A DNA stretch of 64,000 bases, taken from contig NC_134034.1 of assembly GCF_964204645.1 (NCBI RefSeq), positions 7,623,414 to 7,687,413 on the forward strand. Direction: 5' to 3'. Within the stretch, counting starts at the first letter, position 1; each line of letters opens with the position of its first letter. This document shows, one piece after another, positions 1 to 8,947 of the stretch. Under the pieces are notes generated by a model. That model was not told the origin of the DNA, did no database searches, and saw only the letters and a program-made list of their open reading frames with translations. Source of the DNA: Tubulanus polymorphus. Its lineage: Eukaryota; Nemertea; Palaeonemertea; Tubulaniformes; Tubulanidae. The position numbers were made by a program, and so were the translations under genes.

Positions 1-290
1 CAGAAATTAGAAAACATTTTATTTATGAAAAAGTGAAATCATCTGAAAATTGTAATATTAATCAAATTGATTATTATACCGGTAATAAATATGCATTATG
101 GTTAGATTTTAGAACAACAGAGGATAATTCATTACATGGTTCTGGAAAAAAACTACAGAACACTAAAGATGGAATACAATTATTCATGACAAAGAATAAA
201 GGAATCAAAAATTTTAAAATGCACATTTATATTATATCTGACGCACAATTAAATATTGTAAATCCTCAATTGAATAGTGTTATGTATTAA
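1..290 (+). CDS. Polinton major capsid protein, C-terminal part (cut by window edge)
   Basis: The reading frame is open from the window edge to the stop and forms the last ~95 residues of a major capsid protein. The same sequence ends the larger capsid gene at 45965-49586, but here it is uninterrupted, which shows where that second copy was split by a 2.38 kb insertion. The C-terminal motifs YYTGNKYALW, LHGSG and SDAQLNIV match what I recall of the capsid family of invertebrate Polintons. The family forms double jelly-roll capsomers of an icosahedral virion. The start codon lies outside the window, so the first in-frame start-like codon near base 33 is internal. A zinc-finger gene follows 32 bases downstream on the same strand. 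This copy shows no lesion in the visible part. Confidence 0.85.
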   Translation, partial: EIRKHFIYEKVKSSENCNINQIDYYTGNKYALWLDFRTTEDNSLHGSGKKLQNTKDGIQLFMTKNKGIKNFKMHIYIISDAQLNIVNPQLNSVMY

Positions 291-322
291 AATTTTAACT
301 TAAATAAAAATATATATAATAA

Positions 323-1483
323 ATGGAAGGTGGAATATATGAAATACAAACTCCAAGTGAAATGATATCAGGTATATATTATATATTACCTTATGATGAA
401 TACATTAAGTATTTTGGAGATTACTTTAATCAATTCAAATATAGAATAAGTAAAATAAAAGATAATATTGAAACTAAAATAGAAAATAATATTGAAACTA
501 AAATAGAAGATAAGAATGATATTGAATATAAAATAGAAGATAATATTGAAACTAAAATAGAAGATAGTAATAATATTGAAACTAAAATAGAAGATGTAAC
601 AGCATCTAAATCTTATAATATACCCTCTACATATGATATTGAATCAAAAAAAGATTATTATAATCCAAAATATTGTGATGTATGTAAGAAATATATATCA
701 TATAAAAATTGGGCATCACATAAGAAATCAAAGAAACATATAGAAAAAGAAAAGAATAATAATGATAATAATATATCAGTGAGTAATATAAAAGATAATG
801 TTAACCCAATTGAAACTAATGATACCATATATAATATAACAGATAATGTAATAAATAATGTTAACCCAATTGAAACTAATGATAATGATATAACAGATAA
901 TGAAATAATTGATGATTCTAAAAAACATTGTAACATTTGTAATTTAGATATTTCTAAAAGTAATTTTTCTAATCATAAAAAATCTAAGGGGCACATAGAA
1001 AATGAAAAAGAATTAATATGTGATTATTGTAATAAAAAAATTGAACTTGTTGATAAAATTACTCATTATAAATCAAAATCACATCTAATTAATGTTTATA
1101 AAGATGTGGGTATGTTACCATTGTTAGATGAACCAAAGAAATATATCAAATATTTTAATCCTGATACTAAACAATATTATATATTCTTTAAGTTGTTATT
1201 TGATAAATTATTAGCTTATGCAGAAGATAATCCTGACCAAATATATAAATTAGCGTATAAATGATACCTAGATTTATTTGATTTAATAAATGATTTTGAA
1301 TTTGATTTTGATGGTGATAATTCTTAGGATTACTTTGAAAAATTAAGAATAAAAGCTGGATTAAGTGATGATGAACGTAGAATGAAGGGTGAAATAGAAT
1401 TAATAAATATGCCAAAGACTTATGGAGAATTTGATATACACGAAGATGATTTTATAAATGTATTAAAAACAAAATTAGAATAA
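323..1483 (+). pseudogene. C2H2-type multi-zinc-finger protein of the left Polinton, with two in-frame stops near its end
   Basis: The frame opens at an ATG preceded by ATATAATAA and gives 313 residues before a TGA at 1262. Translation continues in the same frame past this stop and a TAG at 1327 to a TAA at 1481-1483, so the original protein was probably ~386 residues. Residues ~45-90 hold four to five copies of a short IETKIED-like repeat that is probably coiled or disordered. Three C2H2-like fingers follow (CDVC...H, CNIC...H, CDYC...H), each with a conserved KSK-x-H ending. The fingers resemble the smaller finger proteins next to Polinton polymerases elsewhere in the window. The role is not known; nucleic-acid binding is inferred. 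The gene lies just downstream of the capsid gene and converges on the ATPase gene. Confidence 0.7.
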
Positions 1484-1905
1484 TTATTAGAAAACTATTT
1501 ATCTATCTTTAAAGATATTTATATATCTATGCGCTAGACGTATGAGTAAGAAAGTAAGAATCCAAGAATCCTTGCCAAGAAATATAAATTATAAAAATAA
1601 ATTATAAACATAAATTATAAATATAAACTATAAACATAAATTATAAACATAGTTTTAATATATAATTTATTCATTATTATATATTTCATTTAATAATTCA
1701 TATTTCTATGGACTAGACGTACGTAAGAATCCAAGATTCTTGCCAAGAAAGTAAAAAGGTAAGAATCCAAGAATTCTTACGTACGTCTAGTATATAGAAA
1801 TATAAATTAGTTTCTATAATATTCCAAATTAGGATTTTTTTTTATAAATTTATATTCATAGGGAAATTGTAGTCTCAGTAATAATTTTGAACCTTTATTA
1901 TTCTT
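1484..1905. other. Convergent intergenic region with repeated hairpins
   Basis: The region lies between the 3' ends of a plus-strand and a minus-strand gene. It contains CTAGACGTACGTAAGAATCC near 1714 and its inverse near 1768-1788, giving a strong stem, and a partial copy near 1536-1575. Short ATAAATTATAAAC repeats fill the middle. A terminator or RNA-end structure shared by the convergent genes is inferred. The 3' end also holds codons that match the missing tail of the ATPase. Confidence 0.5.
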
Positions 1906-2448
1906 TTATTTATTCATATATTCATCATGTAATTCAGTAGGTATAATTTGATTTTCTTCCAATGATTGTTGCATAGATTTTTTATCTTTGTTATAAAATA
2001 AAACAAGAAATCTTATATTCTCCCTAAAGTCTTTAACAATTGAATTATATTTTTGATTTAAAACCCATGTTGTTATCCCAAAATGTCTCCCAGAGAAAGC
2101 TAAATAACATAACTCACTTTCTCTCACTTTTGAATCATGTAAATTTGCGCAATCATCTATAATGAATAATGTATTTGATCCTTTATAAATATCAATTGCT
2201 ATTTTAATACAATTATCTAAATTTTCTTTTACTGTTTTAGGATCTAATATAATAAACTTTTTTATCTTAACTATATCTCTGTTATATGTTTTATTCATTT
2301 CATAAGTAGGACAAAATAATATTATATTATCAAAATGATTCTTATAAATAGTTTCTAACAAATCTAATATGAAATGTGTTTTACCACAGTTTGTTACCCC
2401 AGTAACTAACATATTATGCGGTTCAAATATAAATAAATCTTTAGTCAT
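1906..2448 (-). CDS. Polinton genome-packaging ATPase (A32/FtsK-HerA type), left copy
   Basis: This 180-residue protein is closely similar to the 199-residue ATPase at 50745-51344. It has a Walker A motif GVTNCGKT at residues ~17-24 and a Walker B-type IIDDC near residue 97. This family pumps genomic DNA into preformed capsids. The last ~18 residues are lost to a TAA: codons past the stop still match the end of the other copy, so this is a recent nonsense mutation. The start follows AATAA, as for most genes of these elements. It is the most downstream gene of a minus-strand block with the integrase. Function in the element is well supported by family; present activity is doubtful. Confidence 0.88.
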   Translation of the reverse strand: MTKDLFIFEPHNMLVTGVTNCGKTHFILDLLETIYKNHFDNIILFCPTYEMNKTYNRDIVKIKKFIILDPKTVKENLDNCIKIAIDIYKGSNTLFIIDDCANLHDSKVRESELCYLAFSGRHFGITTWVLNQKYNSIVKDFRENIRFLVLFYNKDKKSMQQSLEENQIIPTELHDEYMNK

Positions 2449-3518
2449 TTATTCTTGTAATTTTACTAGATAAAATCCATTCATTAAATTTATCATCATA
2501 TCCTTTATATTTCACCAAAGAATACTTTTTCCTTTAAGAGTTTTTGTTTTCAATACTTTTTCTATGTTGTATTCTATTTCATCTGGATTTGGTACAAGTG
2601 ATAATTCTTGTTCATAGAAATAACCTAATATTTCTTCATCTTTTAGATCTTCTAATTTATAAACAAATGGTTTAGTTAATATTATCTTTTTAATCTTGAA
2701 TATTTCTTCTGTAAAATTTGGGGTATAACCTTTATAAAATGTTTTTCGATATTTAGATATTCTAACGTGTTGTCCAATTTTAAATTTAGGTTCTCCGAAA
2801 TCATGTGTAACAAATGCTCCATATAAATTATTCCAAACAATTTCTGAATTATCTTCTTTTCTAGCTTGTATAGGTTTCATATTTATAGAACTATGTTTAG
2901 AATTATTATAACTAAATCATCTAACACATCGATGTATTTATATGTTTCATTAGCAGTAAAATATTTCCACATTCTAGTTTTCAATGTTTTATTAAATCTT
3001 TCTATAATAGATGCTTTTTTATCTGAGTGTGTTGAAAAATAATCTACATCGTTATCAGATAATAGTTTTTTAAAATGTTTGTTATAAAATTCTTTACCTT
3101 CATCAAATTGTATCTTATCTGGAATAGCTTCTTTAAATATTGATTTAAAAGCATTTGTTACTTCTATAACAGTTTTATTTTTGATTGGAATTGACCATGC
3201 GTATCTACTGAATATGTCTATAACATTTAATATCCAGAAATATCCTTTGTTGTGTTCTTCTAAGTTCTTCATGTCAATTAAATCTGCTTGCCATTGTTGA
3301 TCGATATATGAAACCATAACTTTTCTTATTAAATAAGTTTTATCCATTTTCTTGTGGATTTGATATGTTGGTTGATTTTGTAACCATGATTTCAATTCAC
3401 TATATTTTATATTTTCATTATCAGATTTAATTTTATCCCATAATTCTGAAACGTTAGAATATGATACTTCACTTTCTGGGTTATAATATAACTCTCTTAA
3501 ATATTGTTCTTTTTTCAT
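2449..3518 (-). pseudogene. Polinton DDE integrase with chromo-like tail, left copy, frameshifted
   Basis: The gene is read in three pieces: a 211-residue N-terminal part from 3518, a second part from 2880, and a short tail to about 2449. The first break is near 2890-2905 and the second is in an A-run near 2520. The visible rve core has QADLIDM, FDEGKEF and IIERFN, which carry the expected D, D and E. The downstream part is an SH3/chromo-like domain ending in a KFNEWI-type motif, as in other Polinton integrases. The enzyme joins element ends to host DNA and gives 6 bp duplications. It is syntenic with the ATPase, as at 49617-51344. Two frameshifts make it non-functional. Confidence 0.85.
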
Positions 3519-3627
3519 CTTATTTTAATCCATTAATAATAATTTAGATTTAGTTTCAATGACTTTATGATTTGACTTATTTTCTGGTATAATAGGTTTA
3601 TTATCATCGGAATCATTATTGTTATAA

Positions 3628-3891
3628 TCAGATTTGAATTTTATATATTACACCGGATAATATAATAACTGTTACTAATCCAATTGTAATATATAAGTAA
3701 TTATTTCTTCCACTATTAGAAGAATCAGATGGATTATTATTTGAATCAATATCAGATAAAGTCTGTGATTCATTTATATCAGTTAATTTCTTTTTCTTAG
3801 CTTTTTTTACTTCTGAAGATCTTTTACCTAATTCTCTTGCCCATTTAATTTGTTTCTCGAATCTAGGCTTTTTCTTAACGCCATCACTCAT
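3628..3891 (-). CDS. Small Polinton membrane protein, basic N-terminus and C-terminal transmembrane segment
   Basis: The 87-residue protein has a lysine/arginine-rich first half, a serine/asparagine-rich linker at ~45-62 and one hydrophobic helix at ~66-85. It corresponds to the broken gene at 52187-52556 and to small proteins I recall from other invertebrate Polintons. Its ATG overlaps the stop of the upstream gene in the string ATGAGTGA, so the two cistrons are physically coupled. A virion membrane or assembly role is possible but not shown. The ORF is intact. Confidence 0.6.
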   Translation of the reverse strand: MSDGVKKKPRFEKQIKWARELGKRSSEVKKAKKKKLTDINESQTLSDIDSNNNPSDSSNSGRNNYLYITIGLVTVIILSGVIYKIQI

Positions 3892-4492
3892 TTATTTTAC
3901 TTAATTTTTGTTCTGATTTATTTCCTGTTTCGACGTTTGGTTGTAGTACATCTGTTTCGTTCTTACCTGATTTATATTCCATAGGCTTGATATTCGAAAA
4001 TGTTATGACACCAGTAGAAATTAATGTCATAACCGATCCTAATTGAAATGAAGCATAACCAACCCATTTTTGTAATTCAGTCATAACTAAGTAGTCATTT
4101 TTCAAATCACTATATAATTTATTTTCATCATCAATTGGTATTAACTGGTTACATAACTTAGAATAACATTTGACAATACCATCTGAAATAGAATCATTTA
4201 TTCTAGCTAATCTAGCTTCTTCATAAATCTTAAAATATTTTATTACTTTATCTGGTTTCATAGCATCTAATTCTTGAAAAGTAATGATCTTAGTTAAAAA
4301 TTGTTTACACTTTCCGCTAGCAATCAGTAGCTCGAGATGGTGTTTACAATATAAGTAGTATTCATAATCTATATTACAATTAACTTGAATATTATTTTCA
4401 ATTTTGGTTGGAATATCCTTATTATCACTAATACCTAAATCATCTAATGTTTTTTCAATATCAATACTATTCTTACTCGATTTCTTTGACAT
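3884..4492 (-). CDS. Conserved Polinton protein of about 200 residues, left copy
   Basis: The 202-residue protein is homologous to the 195-residue protein at 51649-52236. Shared motifs are IEKTLDDLGI near the N-terminus, YEYYLYCKH, ASGKCK, and YSDLKNDYLVMTEL followed by a hydrophobic STGVITFSNI stretch near the C-terminus. The distal hydrophobic segment could insert in a membrane. I recall this protein type next to the small membrane protein in many invertebrate Polintons, but know no function. The start follows TAATATAA. The stop lies inside the next gene's start region. Confidence 0.65.
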   Translation of the reverse strand: MSKKSSKNSIDIEKTLDDLGISDNKDIPTKIENNIQVNCNIDYEYYLYCKHHLELLIASGKCKQFLTKIITFQELDAMKPDKVIKYFKIYEEARLARINDSISDGIVKCYSKLCNQLIPIDDENKLYSDLKNDYLVMTELQKWVGYASFQLGSVMTLISTGVITFSNIKPMEYKSGKNETDVLQPNVETGNKSEQKLSKINE

Positions 4493-4793
4493 TTATATTA
4501 GAGAAATTTGATAAGAAAAATATTATAAGTATTATAAGATGATACCAGTATCTCTTTAGATTAATACTAGCTTAGTTAAAGGTAAAGAATTTTAGTATTA
4601 GTTATTGTTTTTTTAGTATTTTTTATTTGTGATATAAAGTATTCTTTTTTGAAAAGAAAATATTAAAAAAACCTTAACTAATACTAGTTAGTTGAAGATG
4701 TGTAATTTTTAATATATTTTATTTGAATTCTATTTGATATCTCACTACTTTTGTAAATCTATTAGGAGCAGTAATTATAACTGTCCAGATAAG
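4493..4793. other. AT-rich intergenic region with ACTAG/CTAGT repeats
   Basis: The region separates the HNH gene from the 202-residue gene. It holds several short copies of ACTAG-type sequence near 4555-4615 and 4675-4695. These recall the ~100 bp ACTAGCTTGTTAATCTAGT repeats upstream of the homologous gene at 51649. A replication or transcription role is only inferred. Bases 4737-4816 are also nearly repeated at 52588-52660. Confidence 0.4.
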
Positions 4794-5471
4794 TCATTTC
4801 GGATCCTTGATATCAAATTCCTCAACATATTGTTCATTATTTGGATTATTGTTCCATTGATCAATAAATTTCTTTGCCTTTGTTAACTGTTCTAAATATA
4901 GCTGTAAATCTAGTTTATTAGATTTGATTTGATTTTCTTTCTTTTCTAAAGGCCTTAAATTTTTCCAACCCCAAATAAGTTTTTTATTGAATTCATCATT
5001 CATGTTAAATTTAGATATTGGTACCACGTGATCAATATGGTAATAATCCCCATAATTATCTATATTCATTTTATCATCGAATTGAAATATAATCCATGAT
5101 TTGAGAAATTCATCTGAACAACCCAACAAATTAGATAGTGTTTGTGAATGTGTTTCTTTACTGAATAATTGTGTTAATCTAGATCTTAAGCATTGTTTCA
5201 ATCTAAAATTAAGATCTGTTTGATATCTTACTCTCATATATTCTGCCATATAATAATTATAATGTTCTATATTATCTTCTCGATATTGTTTGGTATATAG
5301 TTTAAAACAAGTTTTACAGCAATATTGAAAACTATCTTTGCTAATCTTACACTTACTAAGTTCTGTTAAAGCTAATTTATCTAATTCACACTTAGAACAC
5401 TTCTTGTAGTATATATTTATAACGCCGGTGTTATTTGTAATATTGATAATTTGTGGTTGTTCTGGTTCCAT
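4794..5471 (-). CDS. HNH endonuclease with N-terminal zinc-ribbon-like cysteines
   Basis: This 225-residue intact ORF has cysteine pairs at C25/C28 and C52/C55. An HNH core follows, with YHIDHVVPISKF at ~144-155 and WKNLRPLEKKEN downstream. This arrangement is known from endonucleases of large DNA viruses and phages, where they act as free-standing homing enzymes that nick DNA and spread their own gene. The ATG follows TAATAA. In the full-length Polinton the same 3'-end sequence survives only as a stub at 52628-52660, in another orientation relative to the neighbouring genes. This supports an independently mobile gene. Activity is untested, but no lesion is visible. Confidence 0.8.
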   Translation of the reverse strand: MEPEQPQIINITNNTGVINIYYKKCSKCELDKLALTELSKCKISKDSFQYCCKTCFKLYTKQYREDNIEHYNYYMAEYMRVRYQTDLNFRLKQCLRSRLTQLFSKETHSQTLSNLLGCSDEFLKSWIIFQFDDKMNIDNYGDYYHIDHVVPISKFNMNDEFNKKLIWGWKNLRPLEKKENQIKSNKLDLQLYLEQLTKAKKFIDQWNNNPNNEQYVEEFDIKDPK

Positions 5472-5587
5472 TTATTATACGTATTTTTTTTACTAAATTG
5501 GTTAATATTTTAGAATCCTCTTCCATATCTTCGACCAACGTCATCCTTTTTCATTCCTCGCTGCTTTTGATAAGTTGTTTCGATTCC

Positions 5588-6045
5588 TTGATATCTAAAT
5601 CATACCAGTTACAATACCCGCGTCACATGCGGGCATTCAGGCGCGCTTTTGCTTAATGCGCATGCGTTAATCATAATTATATATTCATTCTATAAATTCT
5701 GTAAAATAGAAACAACCGACATAAAATATCAAAATGTGTTCGCATTAGGCAAAAGCGCGCATACAGGCGCGCTTTTGCTTAATGCGCATGCGCTAATCAT
5801 AATTATATATTCATTCTGTAAATAGAAACAACCGACATGAAATATCTAAATCATACCACTAGGCAAGACCGGGCATTCAGGCCCGGTTTGGATCAATGCG
5901 CATGCGCTAATCATAATTATATATTCATTATGTAAATTCTGTAAAATAGAAACGACCGACATAAAATATCAAAACGTGTTCGCATTAGGCAAGACCGGGC
6001 ATTCAGGCCCGGTTTGGATCAATGCGCATGCGCTAATCATAATAG
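5588..6045. repeat. Four-unit tandem repeat with internal palindromes
   Basis: Four units are spaced 126, 114 and 126 bp apart. Each has AATGCGCATGCG, then an AT-rich run ending ATATATTCATT, then AACAACCGACAT-like sequence. Two units carry a GCGCGCTTTTGC palindrome; the other two carry GGGC...GCCCGG in the same place. The alternation suggests a two-unit higher-order repeat. Confidence 0.75.
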
Positions 6046-6750
6046 AAACGACTGAACATAAAAATTCACCAAACAGATTTACACAATACATTATACAAGT
6101 TATTCAGTTGTTTCTTCCAATACATCATTTGATTTCTATAAATACAATTTATAATTACAAACATTTTTTCAATTGCTGGTAAATATTTAACTACATCAAC
6201 AAATGTTAAACTTAATCATTGGAGTCTCAATGTTTTTGAAATTCTTATATATAGTTTCTTCTTCGATCTTTTGGTGATTCTTGTGTTTCTTGTGCCAATT
6301 TCTATTGGTTCGATATCCATTGCTGTTGATTCCTCAGTCAGAAAGAGTATCTTGAGTTTCTCTATCACTTCTTGATGCGTATGGCGTTTTATTAATCTAA
6401 AAGATATTAGTGGCAACTCTAGCCATCTAAAAGATATACTAAATACACTTAAATATATCTAAAGGTTTCATATTTAATGGCCCCAATGACTACAAAAAAC
6501 AGTACTTACATTTAGATTTAGAATTGTAAACTATAAACTCCTAATTGCGTTTCTAGAGAGAATATCCTAAGCGTTATGTTACAGCGTCTATTCAGTTCCG
6601 GTGCAATTTCGAGCCACGTCATCTGGTTCCGGTTCTAGAATGTTCTACGCGTTTGTAGTATTATGACTCATATGTCTCGGCGTCATAGTAACAGCTGTAA
6701 CAGCTGTGAATTTATAGATTTATTCCATAGCTCTTTACATGGAATGTATA
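6046..6750. other. Unassigned; short minus-strand ORF only
   Basis: An ORF of 66 codons lies at 6216-6416 on the minus strand, preceded upstream by a possible splice donor. It matches nothing I know and may be an exon or chance. The rest is host-like sequence of balanced composition. Confidence 0.3.
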
Positions 6751-7110
6751 TAGTCTCAAATAGAATCATGTTCTAGTATAAACAGCTATGTATTATTTCA
6801 ATCACACTTTTAATGTTTAAAAATCTAACTCATACAAATATAAATATTGAAATAATGTTGTAAATATATCTATATATCTATTCTATAAGAGCTAACACTT
6901 TTATATTGAATAATCTGTCAATTAAAATGTTATTCATTTATATTTTATTCATGTATATGAATATTTTAAGAGTAATAGGGGTTTAGTTGTTCTAGGTTAA
7001 AGGTTGAACGGTTGAGAAATTTTCCAAATGTGAAATAATAATAATTTCTACTTGAATTAGGAGTGTGCGCGACTAATTCAAGTAGAAATTTATAAACAGT
7101 TCATTTCTAT
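6751..7110. mobile_element. Degenerate terminus of the palindrome-ended Polinton family
   Basis: Bases ~6850-6970 repeat the inner part of the right arm of the element at 8948-10987, including ATATGAATATTTTAAG just before AGTAATAGGG at 6971. The following sequence, to about 7095, contains an inverted repeat (ATTTCTACTTGAATTAG...) around a GTGTGCG apex, like the apex of the palindrome at 18541. The terminus is eroded and I see no target duplication. Confidence 0.55.
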
Positions 7111-7224
7111 AGCGGCCGGGACTATTATGGTAAAATTGATCACGATTTAAAAAAAAGTAATGTATAGGGTAGATAGGCGGCCGGCCGGGTCAATCTCGAT
7201 GGTTTTGTATGGAGATGTGCCTTT

Positions 7225-7528
7225 GCTATTCCCCTATTACCCTTATGTAAAATGGCTGGGATCGAGGGGTGGTGTGTGCGTGGATTACCCTTATACAGAG
7301 TGGCTGGGATCGAGGGGCAGCGTGTTTGCGTGGATTACCCTTATATAAAGTGGCTGGGATCGAGGGGCTGCGTGCTTCCATCAGTTGATTTTCACAATCA
7401 AGATTGTAGACATTGTCGACGAGTAGAATCGGTCGACAATCGGGGTTGTAGACATTGTCGACGAGTAGAATCGGTCGACAATCGGGGTTGTAGACACTGT
7501 CGACGAGTAGAATCGGTCGACAATCGGG
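7225..7528. repeat. Two adjacent short tandem arrays
   Basis: Array one has three copies of a 48-50 bp unit containing TGGCTGGGATCGAGGGG (7253, 7301, 7351). Array two has three copies of an exact 42 bp period (7402-7528). In array two each unit holds the inverted repeat ATTGTCGAC...GTCGACAAT. Reading frames here are a by-product of the repeats. Confidence 0.8.
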
Positions 7529-7860
7529 AACCGAACCACTCACTTCATTAAAGAAACCCCACCACGACGGAACTATATTGACCTATTCTGGAGTTGAACC
7601 AATAGGTGAATGAAGGACTACAAAATGATTTTGTGTAATTTTCAGAATATTTACAAAGAATATTCACAGAATATTGTCAAAAAATGTTATTTTTAGTTCG
7701 TATTTCTCCGTAGAAACCGATTGGAAGACAGGATTCGAATCCCACAAAAAGCACAGTCCCTTAGCAATAGGTCGACATTTTTTTAGAATAACAAGCGCGC
7801 CGGTTTCACAGCATCACTAAGGGTCGAGTCCCGGAGAATAAGGCGTGCGCGCGGTCTGCG
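7529..7860. other. Unassigned region with tRNA T-arm-like strings
   Basis: No gene is seen. GGATTCGAATCCC at about 7732 and GGGTCGAGTCCC near 7820 resemble the T-loop region of tRNAs, but no full cloverleaf is visible. They may be tRNA-derived SINE debris. Confidence 0.35.
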
Positions 7861-8827
7861 TGTTACAAAATGACCGTCTGACTGAAGTACTGACCCAGCT
7901 AGCACACAACGTTCATACAACACTCAGAAACGTTCGTGAAACGTTTTCTGTTGGTGTTCTAAACGTTGTCATCCAAGAGCCTGCAGCAAATTAATAATTA
8001 CGTCAGATATCATCAATATAGTGATCCGCAGCAAGATTTCGTAGTAGTTAAAAATGTTTGTAATGTTGATTTCCTGTATGCGTTGGTGGTTACACAGGCA
8101 CTTGAATATGGGCTTTGATAATGGATAAATATTTAATGATTCACCAGCGATACGTTGTTCCTACTTCGATAATCCGCCATGTTTTATAATATTTTACCCA
8201 TGATTAACTATACTATACAGAAAGGCTGGAAACGATCCTATTTTTTGTAAAATGTTAATACTAGCACTCTAAAGTTTCTCTTGTTGTATACGTCTGTTGG
8301 TAATTCGCAAAGAGTAGTTGTTCTCTTAACGATGATAAGCAAGGAGTGAGTAAATCATTCCGCGTCATGACAGGAGGGTTGGAAGGAAAAAGTTAGTTTA
8401 GCAAATCAGTTTTGAAAATAATTTTAGATCAGCGAATCATTAAGGCTAAATTCTACATGACCAAAACAGTCATGACAGTTAGGTTGCTGCTCCTTGCCAA
8501 AAGTCGAGTGGGAGAGTCGGTATTCTAAGAATGTCGATTCTTTCTATAAAAGGGACCCGCAGTCTTGGGAGAGCAGACACTCAAAAGACACTCGATAGAC
8601 ACTCGTTGGAGATCGATTGGGAGGTTATATTTCAAGACCTTGTTTATAGAGTTTTGTTACCAACAGGAGTGTACGCTAGTAATCATTTTAAGAGCTTGGA
8701 TCTGGATTGTGTTCTAACTGGAAAAAGCTTCGGCTACTTATCAAGGTAAATCAAATTCGTTTTACTATTATTATATTCAGTCAAATTTCCGGTATTCTAG
8801 TTTTACATGGGGTTGTGAGGTGTAACA
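7861..8827 (+). mobile_element. Putative LTR of an LTR retroelement
   Basis: The segment begins TGTTAC and ends GTAACA, giving the TG...CA ends of LTRs. It contains a TATAAAAG box near its middle and is followed one base later by a primer-binding-site-like TGGTGCCGAAACCC. A gag-protease region lies downstream on the same strand once the inserted 2.04 kb element is removed. No second LTR is seen in the window, so the element is truncated at its 3' side. Confidence 0.6.
8545..8552 (+). promoter_or_regulatory. TATA box of the LTR
   Basis: TATAAAAG lies ~280 bases before the LTR end, a normal U3/R position. GGGAGAGCAGACACTC-like sequence follows and could be the R start. Confidence 0.5.
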
Positions 8828-8828
8828 T

Positions 8829-8905
8829 TGGTGCCGAAACCCAGTCTGTTGATTAACATTGATGCCGAAATCCGGTCTGTTAATTATTATTAGTGCCGAA
8901 ACTTG
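8829..8905 (+). other. Primer-binding-like site repeated three times
   Basis: TTGGTGCCGAAACCC starts at 8828, and degenerate copies begin at about 8859 and 8890, so the period is 31 bp. Only the first directly abuts the LTR end and would prime reverse transcription. The copies share TG(A/C)CGAAA cores. Confidence 0.5.
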
Positions 8906-8947
8906 TACTTTTAATCTATTGTGCTGGAACCTTTTATATTGATTATT

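Noticed and set aside
658-936. Hydrophobic minus-strand ORF opposite the zinc-finger gene
   Set aside because: It is a shadow of the finger gene in AT-rich DNA.
5588-6045. CRISPR array
   Set aside because: Periods of 114-126 bp, no short repeat-spacer alternation, and a eukaryotic context.
7160-7551. Repetitive proteins on both strands
   Set aside because: The frames follow the 48-50 and 42 bp tandem repeats and have no other coding sign.
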